Positions 44,177 through 53,401 of a stretch of DNA of 64,000 nucleotides are shown in pieces (the first letter of the stretch is position 1; the number at the start of each line of letters is the position of its first letter). The notes beneath the pieces were generated by a model. It was not told the DNA's origin and did no database searches. It saw only the letters and a program-made list of their open reading frames with translations. Source of the stretch: Chryseobacterium limigenitum (lineage in GTDB: Bacteria > Bacteroidota > Bacteroidia > Flavobacteriales > Weeksellaceae); contig NZ_FPKW01000004.1 of the NCBI RefSeq assembly GCF_900114875.1, positions 1-64,000 of the forward strand, written 5' to 3'. The translations under genes and the position numbers were made by a program.

Positions 44177-47053
44177 ATGAACCGATTTTATTTTGCCAAA
44201 ACAAATAAGGCTGCATTGTTTTTTGCAATGGCTTTATTGCCTTCTGGCTTAGTGTATTCCCAGGTTAAAAAAGATACTGTTGAAAAAGAGAAGAAGATAG
44301 ATGAGGTTGTTATAATAGGATATGGAAAGCAGAGAAAAGAAGCCGTAACGGGGTCTGTAGTATCTGTGAAAGGTGATGTGATGAGAGAAGTACCTTCTGC
44401 GAATGTGAGTCAGGCATTGCAGGGAAGAATAGCAGGAGTTGATATTGCGCAGACTTCCAGTAAACCGGGAGCTCCGATGCAGATCAGAATCCGAGGAACG
44501 CGTTCTCTGACGGCAGATAACGATCCGTTAATTGTATTGGACGGAATTCCTTTTCCGGGATCATTGGCAGATATCAGCCCAAACGATATTCAGAGCATGG
44601 ACATCCTGAAAGATGCTTCTGCAACGGCAATCTATGGATCTCGTGGAGCGAATGGAGTAATTTTAATTACAACTAAAACAGGAAGAAAAAACCAAAGAGC
44701 AACCTTCAGTTATAATACGTATACAGGAATTACATCTGTTTTTTCTAAATATCCGATGATGGATGCGCAAAAATTCATGAAACTTCGTGATGATGCCGGA
44801 CTTTTCACGCAATACGGAGCCGATGAATCAAGAGATACCAATACAGACTGGCAAGACCTGATGTATAAAAACGGGATCGTTACGAATCATGATATTGGAA
44901 TTTCCGGAGGTACGGAAAAAAGTTCGTACAACTTTGGAATGAGCTATTACAACGAACAATCTGTTCTTCCCGGACAAAATTTTGAAAGATTTAATATAAG
45001 AGGAAGTCTTGATCAGGATTTGGGTAAATATTTCAGGGTGGGGATCACAACAAACAATGCGTATACGGTGAATAATGGGGGGAATTTGGGTCTTTACAAT
45101 ACATTAAGCACAACCCCGATCGCTAATCCTTACAGAGCCGACGGAAGTCTGAAAGAACGCGTTGTCATGTCTGCAGATACCCAATATGTGTATACAAGAG
45201 ACGGCATCGAAAATTTAGGAGATGCTTGGGTTGATAAGGCAATTGCATTCAGTTCTTACAACAATTTCTTTGGTGAATTTAAAATTCCTTGGGTTAAAGG
45301 CTTAACATTAAGATCTAATGTAGGTTTAAACTTTAAAACAACCAATACAGGAAGCTATACGGGGCAGGGCGTTTTCAGTTCAGAACCTAATAACTTATCT
45401 ACAGCTTCTATCGGAAATTCTTTATTAACGCATTGGGTAAACGAAAATATTTTGACGTATGACAGAACTTTTGCAGGAAAACATAAAGTGAATGTGGTTG
45501 CTTTACAGTCTCAGGAACAGAGAAAATACAACAGCTCTTTTATCTCAGCAAGAGATATCCCTGCGGATGCATTCCAGTTTTATAATTTGGGACATGCAGA
45601 AGGAGAAGTTACAATAAATCCGGATTATCAATCCTATTATAAAAGAGGCCTTAAATCCTGGATGGGACGTGTAATGTATGATTATGACGGGCGTTACATG
45701 TTTACAGCTACCATTAGAGGAGATGCTTCTTCAGTTTTGGCTCCGGGGCATCAGTGGAATATCTACAACGCATTTTCTGTAGGCTGGAATATTTCAAAAG
45801 AAAAATTCTTAAGAGATTCTAAATTTGTTAATAATTTAAAACTTCGCTTTGGATATGGTGAAACTTCCAATCAGGCAGTTCCTCCTTACTCAACATTAGG
45901 GCTTTTATCTACTTCGCCCTATAACTTTGGAAATGCCAATGCTATTGGATATTATGTATCTCGTTTACCTAATCCCGAATTAGGGTGGGAGTTTTCTGAA
46001 ACATTGAATTATGGTTTAGACTTCGGATTATTTAATAACAGATTAACCGGTACGGTCGAATATTATACAACGAACACTAAAAATCTGCTTTTGGATGTTA
46101 AAATGCCTGCTTCTTCAGGAGTTGATGTTTATACAGGAAACGTAGGTTCTACCAGCAATAAAGGAATTGAAATTTCATTAAATGGATCGATCATAAATAA
46201 TCCTAATGGCTTTTCATGGGATTTTGGAGTTAATTTTTATGCCAATAGAAATAAAATTACCTCTCTGTCTTCCGGAGAAACCAGAAATGCAACAAACTGG
46301 TGGTTTGTAGGGCAGTCGATCAATTCAATTTATGATTATCAGTACGTTGGATTATGGCAGCTGGGCGATCCTTATATGAGTATTTTGGAACCCGGAGATC
46401 CTAAACTTATTGAAGGTTCCATCAAAGTTTTATACACAGGAGGGTATAATGCAGATGGTACTCCGATGAGAGCCATCAATGCAGATGACAGACAGGTTAT
46501 GAATACAGATCCCGATTTTCAGGGAGGTTTTAATACAAGATTGGCATACAAAAACTTTGACTTAAGTTTTGTCGGAGCTTTCAAAAGCGGAGGTATCCTG
46601 ATCAGTACATTATACGGAACAACAGGTTATCTGAACATGATGAACGGACGAAGAAACAACGTTGATGTAGACTATTGGACTCCTGAAAACACCGATGCCT
46701 ACTATCCAAGACCGGGAAGTATTCAGAGTAATAACAACCCTAAATATGGCAGCACACTGGCTTATTTTGATGCTTCATATCTTAAGATCAGAACAATAAC
46801 TTTAGGATATAATTTTACTCAGGGAGTTTTCAAAAAAGCAGGAATCAGCAAAATGAGAATCTATGCAACGGTCACCAATCCATTCGTATTTTTCTCACCT
46901 TATCATAAAGCTTCAGGAATGGATCCTGAAACAAATTCTTATGGTAACGAGAACCAGGCAGTTACGAATGAAATTCCAACAAGATTCTTAACCATCGGAA
47001 CCAATACACCGTCTCTTAGAAACTATATGATTGGTTTAAACTTAACATTCTAA
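44177..47053 (+). CDS. susC: SusC-family TonB-linked outer-membrane transporter
   Basis: 958 residues. Signal peptide ends near LVYSQ. Unlike most SusC proteins, it goes directly from the leader to a short VEKEKKIDEVVIIGYGKQRKEAVTGS box and the plug (QALQGRIAGVDIAQTS, RIRGTRSLTADNDPLIVLDG). The usual N-terminal carboxypeptidase-regulatory domain is missing. A barrel follows, ending in the terminal Phe of GLNLTF. With the adjacent SusD it forms the xylan oligosaccharide import complex. Only 11 bp separate it from susD. Confidence 0.92.
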   Translation: MNRFYFAKTNKAALFFAMALLPSGLVYSQVKKDTVEKEKKIDEVVIIGYGKQRKEAVTGSVVSVKGDVMREVPSANVSQALQGRIAGVDIAQTSSKPGAPMQIRIRGTRSLTADNDPLIVLDGIPFPGSLADISPNDIQSMDILKDASATAIYGSRGANGVILITTKTGRKNQRATFSYNTYTGITSVFSKYPMMDAQKFMKLRDDAGLFTQYGADESRDTNTDWQDLMYKNGIVTNHDIGISGGTEKSSYNFGMSYYNEQSVLPGQNFERFNIRGSLDQDLGKYFRVGITTNNAYTVNNGGNLGLYNTLSTTPIANPYRADGSLKERVVMSADTQYVYTRDGIENLGDAWVDKAIAFSSYNNFFGEFKIPWVKGLTLRSNVGLNFKTTNTGSYTGQGVFSSEPNNLSTASIGNSLLTHWVNENILTYDRTFAGKHKVNVVALQSQEQRKYNSSFISARDIPADAFQFYNLGHAEGEVTINPDYQSYYKRGLKSWMGRVMYDYDGRYMFTATIRGDASSVLAPGHQWNIYNAFSVGWNISKEKFLRDSKFVNNLKLRFGYGETSNQAVPPYSTLGLLSTSPYNFGNANAIGYYVSRLPNPELGWEFSETLNYGLDFGLFNNRLTGTVEYYTTNTKNLLLDVKMPASSGVDVYTGNVGSTSNKGIEISLNGSIINNPNGFSWDFGVNFYANRNKITSLSSGETRNATNWWFVGQSINSIYDYQYVGLWQLGDPYMSILEPGDPKLIEGSIKVLYTGGYNADGTPMRAINADDRQVMNTDPDFQGGFNTRLAYKNFDLSFVGAFKSGGILISTLYGTTGYLNMMNGRRNNVDVDYWTPENTDAYYPRPGSIQSNNNPKYGSTLAYFDASYLKIRTITLGYNFTQGVFKKAGISKMRIYATVTNPFVFFSPYHKASGMDPETNSYGNENQAVTNEIPTRFLTIGTNTPSLRNYMIGLNLTF

Positions 47054-47064
47054 AAATTAATCAA

Positions 47065-49008
47065 ATGAAAAAGTTCAGAATAAATACAGCCGCAAAAATC
47101 TTGTTATGCACCGTAGTACTTTCAAGCTGTTCAGATATATTGGAGGAAGAACCGAGAAATATTTATACACCGGAATATTTTGAGACAGAATCCGGGGTTT
47201 TAGGAGGAGTTACCTCAATGTATGCCCATTTACGATACATTTACGGAAACGGATATTGGTTAAATGCCTGCGAAACGGGAACTGACGAATACACCTACGG
47301 CCACGCCGGAGACGGTAATTTCAAAGATATGGATATGTCAGGAGCAGGAAATTTAACTCCCTCTTCCAGCCGTGCTGATGTTTTGTGGAATAATGCTTTC
47401 AGAAATATCAATACCGCCAACGGAGTGATCCAGAAAGGTTCAGGAGTCGGAGTTTCAGATGCAATCATTGCAGAAGCAAGGTTCTTCAGAGCATTTGATT
47501 ATTTGATGTTGGCTCAGACATTTGGAGGAGTTCCTTTAGATTTAGGTTCGGGAGAATTGGCTTTTAATATCAGTACTTTCAGAGGTTCAAAAAGAAATAC
47601 GGTTTCTGAGGTTTATACTAAAGCAATATTTCCGGATCTAATAAAAGCAGTTCAGGATTTACCTGTTGGAGCACGTGTTACAGGCGGAGTAACGAAAACT
47701 GTGGCCAGATTGTTTTTGGCTAAAGCTTATCTTACTTACGGATGGTGGCTTCAGAATCCAAACGGAATTCCGACCTATCCTCAGACGGATAGAGTAGATC
47801 CCAACGGTCACAATCCGCAATGGTATTTCCAACAGGCTTATGATATTGCTTTGGAAGGTATCAATGCACCAGGAGCATATGGTTTACAGGCAACGTATTA
47901 CGATGTGAATTTAGCTCAGAATGACAGAAATAAAGAGATGCTTCTTTATGCAGATCACACAGAATCTAGTGAATATTATGATGGATCAAGCCATTCATAC
48001 AACACAGGCGCCTCTCCCGGAAATTTTGCAGCTTGGATGACAACCTGGGATTATACTTTCCTTGAAAGTTCACCAACTCCGCAATGGACAGGCTCTCCTG
48101 TAAGAACTGTACAGCGAGAAGCAGCACAAGCATACGGAAGACCGTGGAAAACAATGGCTCCAACCATTGAAGTGGTGAAAAATACTTTTGCCAATAAAAC
48201 GCAGGATTCAAGATATGACGGTACTTTTGTGACTACTTTCCGCGGAAACTGGAACAAAGCCGGAATTTCAACTCCAACATTATACAATGCCAACGGATTA
48301 CCTGTACAGCCGGGAAGCGCTGTCCTTACTTTCTTAAATGACGATCCTGCTCAAACCATTGATTATTCTAATTCTGTCTACAAAAGCAACGTAGGTGCAG
48401 GAGTTCTTCCGGGAAGAGCAGATTATGTGATCGCTCCAAGCGGAATCAGCAGATATGCTTACCCAAATCTCTGGAAAATAGGAACCTACAGAACTGACAA
48501 CGGAACAGGCCTTGGACAGCCAAACGGTGGAATTACACGTCCGTTTCCTGTTGCAAAATTCTCTGAATTTTACTTCATAGCAGCAGAAGCAGCGGTAAAA
48601 GGGGCTTCAGGAGCAGTGAGCCCTAGAGATTTAATTAACGTGATCAGAGCAAGAGCCGGAAAATGGCGTTGGGACAACAACGGAAATGTAGCAAAAGTAG
48701 AAGATAACAGTGGCGCAATGATCGCCGCAACGCCTTCAACAATCACCATAGACTATATTTTAGCTGAAAGGTCAAGAGAATATTACGGCGAGGGTTACAG
48801 ATGGTTTGATCTGGTACGAACTCAAAGATGGAGTGATATCGCAAAAACATACAGCATCGGAGGAACAGCAGTTGGAAATCATACCGCTCAGACGTACACC
48901 AGAAACATACCGAATTATCTGTATTTAAGACCAATTCCCCAGGGACAGATGGATGCCATGGATATGAGTTCTGCAGAATTGGCAGCTTATCAGAATCCCG
49001 GATATTAG
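47065..49008 (+). CDS. susD: SusD/RagB-family glycan-binding lipoprotein
   Basis: 647 residues with lipobox VVLSSC (signal peptide of about 20 residues). N-terminal SusD_like helices with the FFRAFDYLMLAQTFGGVPL motif, and C-terminal RagB/SusD segment with AERSREYYGEGYRWFDLVRTQRW, are typical. It sits on the outer membrane and captures xylan oligosaccharides for SusC. It is longer than many SusD proteins (about 500-600), with extra loops in the middle. The ligand is inferred from the neighbouring xylanase and esterase genes. Confidence 0.92.
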   Translation: MKKFRINTAAKILLCTVVLSSCSDILEEEPRNIYTPEYFETESGVLGGVTSMYAHLRYIYGNGYWLNACETGTDEYTYGHAGDGNFKDMDMSGAGNLTPSSSRADVLWNNAFRNINTANGVIQKGSGVGVSDAIIAEARFFRAFDYLMLAQTFGGVPLDLGSGELAFNISTFRGSKRNTVSEVYTKAIFPDLIKAVQDLPVGARVTGGVTKTVARLFLAKAYLTYGWWLQNPNGIPTYPQTDRVDPNGHNPQWYFQQAYDIALEGINAPGAYGLQATYYDVNLAQNDRNKEMLLYADHTESSEYYDGSSHSYNTGASPGNFAAWMTTWDYTFLESSPTPQWTGSPVRTVQREAAQAYGRPWKTMAPTIEVVKNTFANKTQDSRYDGTFVTTFRGNWNKAGISTPTLYNANGLPVQPGSAVLTFLNDDPAQTIDYSNSVYKSNVGAGVLPGRADYVIAPSGISRYAYPNLWKIGTYRTDNGTGLGQPNGGITRPFPVAKFSEFYFIAAEAAVKGASGAVSPRDLINVIRARAGKWRWDNNGNVAKVEDNSGAMIAATPSTITIDYILAERSREYYGEGYRWFDLVRTQRWSDIAKTYSIGGTAVGNHTAQTYTRNIPNYLYLRPIPQGQMDAMDMSSAELAAYQNPGY

Positions 49009-49136
49009 ATAGATTTTAAAATAAAATTTTTACATTCATATCAGCAGCAAAGTGGGCGATTCATTCCCGCCTGCTTTGTTTAATGAATAAAATGCTTGAA
49101 AATGATGAATATCTACAAAGAGTTATCATTGGAAAA

Positions 49137-49216
49137 TCTTTGTGAACCTTGTTCAATAGAACGCCTTTGCGAAATTAAAAACATAAGTAATTCAAAGAGA
49201 ATCTTGTGTTAAAAAT
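49137..49216. repeat. CTTTGCG-type dispersed repeat (family B), copy 3
   Basis: AATAGAACGCCTTTGCGAAATTAAAAAC, shortened here by divergence at the right end (ATCTTGTGTTAAAAA instead of CTTTGCGTTAAAAA). In the susD-uxuA spacer of the xylan locus. Confidence 0.55.
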
Positions 49217-49268
49217 AATTAAAACAGATATTCAAAAAAAGTTTAGATAAAATTGAAAATCAAAAATT

Positions 49269-50444
49269 ATGGAAAAAACATGGCGTTGGTTTGGTAAAAA
49301 AGACAAGATTAAATTAAATATGCTTCGTCAGATTGGTGTTCAAGGTATTGTTTCGGCACTTCATGACGTTTCGAACGGAGAAATCTGGTCTTTTGAAGCC
49401 ATTAATGAATATAAAAACTATATCGAAAGTTTCGGACTTCGCTGGTCGGTCGTAGAAAGCCTTCCCGTAAGCGAATCCATCAAATATGGAGGTGAAAACA
49501 GAGATCAGTTGATTGATAATTACATCAAAAGCCTCGAAAATCTTGGAAAAGCAGGCGTTACAACCGTCTGTTACAACTTTATGCCTGTTCTCGATTGGGC
49601 GCGTACCGATCTTTATCATGAATGGGAAGACGGTTCGTCATCTTTATATTTCGACAAAGCCAAATTCGCTTATTTTGAAATTTATATTTTAGAAAGAGAA
49701 GGAGCTGCAAAAGATTATACTCCTGAGATTCTTGCTAAAGTTGAAGAGTTAAAAAAGATAATCACTGAAGAGCAAAAAAACAATTTAATTGATTCAATTA
49801 TCGTTAAAACACAAGGCTTCGTCAACGGAAATATTAAAGAAGGCGATCAAAATCCCGTAGCTATTTTTAAAAATTTACTTTCATTATATGATGGAATTGA
49901 TAAAGATCAGCTTCGTCAAAACATGAAATATTTCCTCGAAAAAATAATGCCTGTCTGTGAAAAATGGAATATCCAAATGTGTGTACATCCTGATGATCCG
50001 CCGTTTTCTTTATTAGGTTTACCAAGAATCGTGACTTGCGAAGAAGACATTGACTGGTTTTTAAACGCCGTCGGCAATCCTCACAACGGATTGACATTCT
50101 GCACAGGTTCTCTTAGCGCAGGATTACAAAATGACGTTCCGAAATTGGCTCAAAAATATGCTTCCCGTACAAAATTCGTTCACCTCAGAAGCACCAATGT
50201 TTTTGAAAACGGAGATTTCATCGAAGCCCATCATTTAGAAGGCAGAGGAAAAATCATCGAAGTCATTCGAATATTTGAAAAGGAAAATCCATCCTTACCT
50301 ATGCGTATCGATCATGGTCGATTGTTAACCGATGATATTGATAAAGGCTACAATCCCGGCTATTCATTTCTGGGAAGAATGCTTGCTTTAGGACAAATTG
50401 AAGGAGTAATGGCAGCCGTAAAAACCGAAATTAAATCAAAGTAG
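49269..50444 (+). CDS. uxuA: Mannonate dehydratase
   Basis: 391 residues. The start MEKTWRWFGKKDKIKLNMLRQIGVQGIVSALH and the metal-site blocks MCVHPDDPPFSLLGLPRIV, HLRS and MRIDHGR are diagnostic of UxuA. It converts D-mannonate to 2-keto-3-deoxygluconate in glucuronate catabolism. Its place in a xylan locus fits the glucuronic acid released by the GH115 enzyme. The isomerase (UxaC) that should precede it in the pathway is not in the window. Confidence 0.93.
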   Translation: MEKTWRWFGKKDKIKLNMLRQIGVQGIVSALHDVSNGEIWSFEAINEYKNYIESFGLRWSVVESLPVSESIKYGGENRDQLIDNYIKSLENLGKAGVTTVCYNFMPVLDWARTDLYHEWEDGSSSLYFDKAKFAYFEIYILEREGAAKDYTPEILAKVEELKKIITEEQKNNLIDSIIVKTQGFVNGNIKEGDQNPVAIFKNLLSLYDGIDKDQLRQNMKYFLEKIMPVCEKWNIQMCVHPDDPPFSLLGLPRIVTCEEDIDWFLNAVGNPHNGLTFCTGSLSAGLQNDVPKLAQKYASRTKFVHLRSTNVFENGDFIEAHHLEGRGKIIEVIRIFEKENPSLPMRIDHGRLLTDDIDKGYNPGYSFLGRMLALGQIEGVMAAVKTEIKSK

Positions 50445-50445
50445 G

Positions 50446-50500
50446 TAGTTCCGAAAGGGACGAATTAACAAAGAATAGATTGCTATCCTATCAAATTTAT
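50446..50500. repeat. Short dispersed repeat (family D), copy 1
   Basis: AGTTCCGAAAGGGACGAATT then AACAAAGAATAG and a CTATCCTAT end. Very similar to 59253-59302 (GTGCCAAAGGACGATTTAAC, AAAGAATAGGATAAAATCC). In the uxuA-SDR spacer. Confidence 0.5.
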
Positions 50501-50549
50501 AAGATCAAAAACCATCAACCATTAACCATCAACTAACAACTACAAAGCA

Positions 50550-51365
50550 ATGAACGAAATATTCAGCATAAAAGATAAAGTAGCAGTCATCACAGGAGCT
50601 TCCGGAGTTTTAGGCGGAACTCTAGCCAAAAGTTTCATTAAGGCAGGCGCAAAAGTAGTAGCTTTAGGAAGAAATCAGGAAAAATTGGATGCTCGAGTGA
50701 AAGAATTAAAGCAATCTGGCGGTGAAGCTTTTGCCGTTGAAGCCAATGTCATGAATATCGAAAGCCTTGAAAATGCGTCAAAAGAAATCCTTGAAAAATA
50801 TGGTAAAATAGACATTTTGCTCAATATTGCAGGTGGAAATATTCCTGCGGCAACACTTTCTCCCGATCAGTCATTTTTTGATCAGAATTTGGATGGATGG
50901 GATGAGGTGACCAATCTCAACATCAACGGAACTGTTTATCCAAGTTATGTTTTCGGAAAAGTGATGGCAAAACAGGGAAGCGGAAGTATTGTCAATATTT
51001 CGTCGATGGCGGCGTATTCTGCGATTACGAGAGTGGCGGGATATTCTGCTGCAAAGTCGGCAATTACCAATTTTACGCAATGGCTGGCTTCAGATGTAGC
51101 CTTGAAATTTGGAGATAAAATTCGCGTAAATGCCATTGCACCAGGATTTTTTATAGGTGATCAAAATCGTGCAATCTTATTAAATCCGGACGGTTCTTTA
51201 ACGGATCGAAGCAAAAAAGTTATCGCAAAAACCCCAATGGGACGCTTCGGTGATGCCGAAGAGCTGAACGGAGCGGTACAATTCCTTTGTTCGGATGCTG
51301 CAAGCTTCATTACAGGAGCTTTATTGCCTATTGATGGAGGCTTCAGTGCATTCAGCGGAGTGTAA
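50550..51365 (+). CDS. SDR oxidoreductase, probable D-mannonate (fructuronate) reductase
   Basis: 271 residues of the short-chain dehydrogenase family. The NAD(P) motif TGASGVLGG is at residues 14-22, NIAGG is the Asn motif, and the Ser-Tyr-Lys catalytic set is in ISSMAAYSAITRVAGYSAAKSA. APGFFIGDQNR follows the active site. In Bacteroidota this SDR next to uxuA replaces UxuB and reduces fructuronate to mannonate. That function is inferred from linkage. It ends in a good hairpin terminator. Confidence 0.8.
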   Translation: MNEIFSIKDKVAVITGASGVLGGTLAKSFIKAGAKVVALGRNQEKLDARVKELKQSGGEAFAVEANVMNIESLENASKEILEKYGKIDILLNIAGGNIPAATLSPDQSFFDQNLDGWDEVTNLNINGTVYPSYVFGKVMAKQGSGSIVNISSMAAYSAITRVAGYSAAKSAITNFTQWLASDVALKFGDKIRVNAIAPGFFIGDQNRAILLNPDGSLTDRSKKVIAKTPMGRFGDAEELNGAVQFLCSDAASFITGALLPIDGGFSAFSGV

Positions 51366-51395
51366 ATTAATCACAATCAATTTTATATAGTTACA

Positions 51396-51437
51396 AACAA
51401 GGTCATTCATTTTTGCTTTACTAGACCTTGTTTTTTT
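51396..51437 (+). terminator. Rho-independent terminator after the SDR gene
   Basis: AACAAGGTC and GACCTTGTT pair perfectly over 9 bp around a 19-nt loop and run into a T-rich tail, 31 bp after the stop. It separates the regulator-to-SDR section from the hydrolase section of the locus. Confidence 0.75.
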
Positions 51438-51491
51438 AAACGACGACCTAAGAAGCTGGAGCGTAAAGAAAATTCAAATTTAATCCGTTAA

Positions 51492-51570
51492 AAAATTCCC
51501 ACTGTTTGAGTGCGGGACAAAAATTTTGACGAAGAACAAATATTAAATCCGCACGAGTTTTGGGAATTTT
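51492..51570. repeat. Inverted-repeat element in the SDR-GH43 gap
   Basis: AAAATTCCCA at the left and TTGGGAATTTT at the right are inverted. The inner GTGCGGG/CCGCAC words also pair. The following DNA (to ~51655) contains TTCTAGTCTTGAATTTTTGG and AAGACAAAAGAACTG, word patterns that look like a worn dispersed repeat. No gene in the gap. Confidence 0.4.
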
Positions 51571-51675
51571 AGGAGTAAATTTTAATTTTTAGTGGAAGAT
51601 TCTAGTCTTGAATTTTTGGTTCATTTTGTTTCAAGACAAAAGAACTGATAAAAAATAAAACAAACTATAAATTAT

Positions 51676-53373
51676 ATGAATCAGTTATTTGTAATAAATA
51701 AATTGGCTTTGGTTGCTGTCTTTGCTTTATTTTCATTTGAAAATATTTCTGCACAAATTTTCTCAGATTTTAACTACAAAGGAAGTGACAAAATATATTC
51801 AGAAAATCCTCTTAATGAAGATGAATTTTATTCCCCGATTCTTCAGGGTTGTTATCCAGATCCGAGTATCACAAGAAAAGGGAGCGATTATTATATGGTA
51901 AATTCTTCATTTTCAATGTTTCCGGGAGTTCCGATTTTTCATTCTAATGATTTGGTGAATTGGAAGCAAATCGGTCATGTTTTGGATAGACCTTCTCAGT
52001 TGAAAGTAGAAAAAGCCGGATTTTCTGAGGGAATTTATGCTCCGGATATCAAGTATAATCAATACAACGACACTTTTTACATGGTTACCACTCAGATTGC
52101 GAGTGGAATCGGAAATATGATGGTAAAAACAAAAGATCCAAAAAAGGGATGGAGTGAAGTTCAAAAACTGAATTTTGATGGTATTGATCCTTCCATTTTT
52201 TTTGATGATGACGGAAAAGCGTACATCGTTCATAATGACGCGCCACCAAGAGGAACCGAGCAATACAGCGGTCACCGCGTGATCAAAATTTGGGACTATG
52301 ATTTGGGAAAAGACCAGATTGTTGCCGGAAGCGATAAAATCATTGTGAATGGTGGAGTAGATATCACGCAAAAACCAATTTGGATCGAAGGGCCGCATCT
52401 TTACAAAAAGAATGGGAAATATTTTCTCATGTGCGCAGAAGGTGGAACAGGAGGAAATCACAGCGAAGTAATTTTCATGAGCAACAGCCCGAAGGGGCCG
52501 TTTATTCCGGCTGGAAATAATCCTATTCTTACACAACGATATTTTCCAAAAGACAGAAAAGATAAAGTAGATTGGGCAGGTCATGCAGATTTAGTAGAAA
52601 CTCCTGATGGAAAGTATTACGGAGTCTTTTTAGGCGTTCGCCCCAATGAAAAAAATCGGGTGAATACGGGTAGAGAAACCTTTATTCTTCCAGTAGACTG
52701 GAGCGGAACGTATCCTGTTTTTCAAAATGGGTTGGTTCCGATGAAGCCTATTTTAAAAATCCCAAACGGAATTAAAAACCAAACAGGTCAAAACGGATTT
52801 TTTCCGAACGGGAATTTTACTTTTTCAGATCATTTAAACAATAAATTGGATGATCGTTGGATTGCCATGCGAGGTGCGCGTGAGAATTTTATAAATATTA
52901 CTAAAAATGGAGTTAAAATTAATCCTTTCACAACTAATATTAAAGCTAAAGCTCCTGTTTCTGCATTATTTCACAGGCAGCAACACGCTTCTTTTGAAGC
53001 AACGGTGAGTCTGGATTTTAAGCCAAAATCAGAAAAAGATTTAGCCGGAATCACTTGCTATCAAAGTGAAAATTCTAATTATGTTTTCGGGTTGACGAAA
53101 AAAGACAAGGATTTTTATCTGGTATTGGAAAGAACGGAAAAAGGAAATTCAAAATTGATTTCGAGCGAAAAAATTTCACTTTCAAAAAATATAAAACTTC
53201 AGGTTGTTGCGGAAGGAGATGATTATCAATTTAATTATTCTCTGGATGGAAATAATTTCATCAATCTGGGCGGAAAAGTTTCGGGTGATATCTTGTCGAC
53301 GGATGTTGCAGGTGGTTTTACAGGCAGCTTGATTGGCTTGTACTCAACTTCATCGAATGATATTCAACCTTAA
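51676..53373 (+). CDS. GH43 family beta-xylosidase / alpha-L-arabinofuranosidase
   Basis: 565 residues with a signal peptide (to ISAQ). The five-bladed propeller catalytic residues are visible: Asp62 (GCYPDPSI), pKa modulator Asp171 (GIDPSIFFDDDG) and general acid Glu238 (WIEGPHLY). The last ~190 residues (NGNFTFSDHLNNKLDDRWIAMRG...) form the C-terminal beta-sandwich common in XynB-type GH43 enzymes. It would remove xylose or arabinose from xylan fragments. The GH115 gene follows 28 bp later. Confidence 0.9.
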   Translation: MNQLFVINKLALVAVFALFSFENISAQIFSDFNYKGSDKIYSENPLNEDEFYSPILQGCYPDPSITRKGSDYYMVNSSFSMFPGVPIFHSNDLVNWKQIGHVLDRPSQLKVEKAGFSEGIYAPDIKYNQYNDTFYMVTTQIASGIGNMMVKTKDPKKGWSEVQKLNFDGIDPSIFFDDDGKAYIVHNDAPPRGTEQYSGHRVIKIWDYDLGKDQIVAGSDKIIVNGGVDITQKPIWIEGPHLYKKNGKYFLMCAEGGTGGNHSEVIFMSNSPKGPFIPAGNNPILTQRYFPKDRKDKVDWAGHADLVETPDGKYYGVFLGVRPNEKNRVNTGRETFILPVDWSGTYPVFQNGLVPMKPILKIPNGIKNQTGQNGFFPNGNFTFSDHLNNKLDDRWIAMRGARENFINITKNGVKINPFTTNIKAKAPVSALFHRQQHASFEATVSLDFKPKSEKDLAGITCYQSENSNYVFGLTKKDKDFYLVLERTEKGNSKLISSEKISLSKNIKLQVVAEGDDYQFNYSLDGNNFINLGGKVSGDILSTDVAGGFTGSLIGLYSTSSNDIQP

Positions 53374-53401
53374 TTTTTTATTAATTCATAAATTAAATAG
53401 T

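Noticed and set aside
53333-53401. Longer N-terminus for GH115 overlapping GH43
   Set aside because: The extension has no leader-like sequence and the ATG at 53402 starts a good secretion signal.
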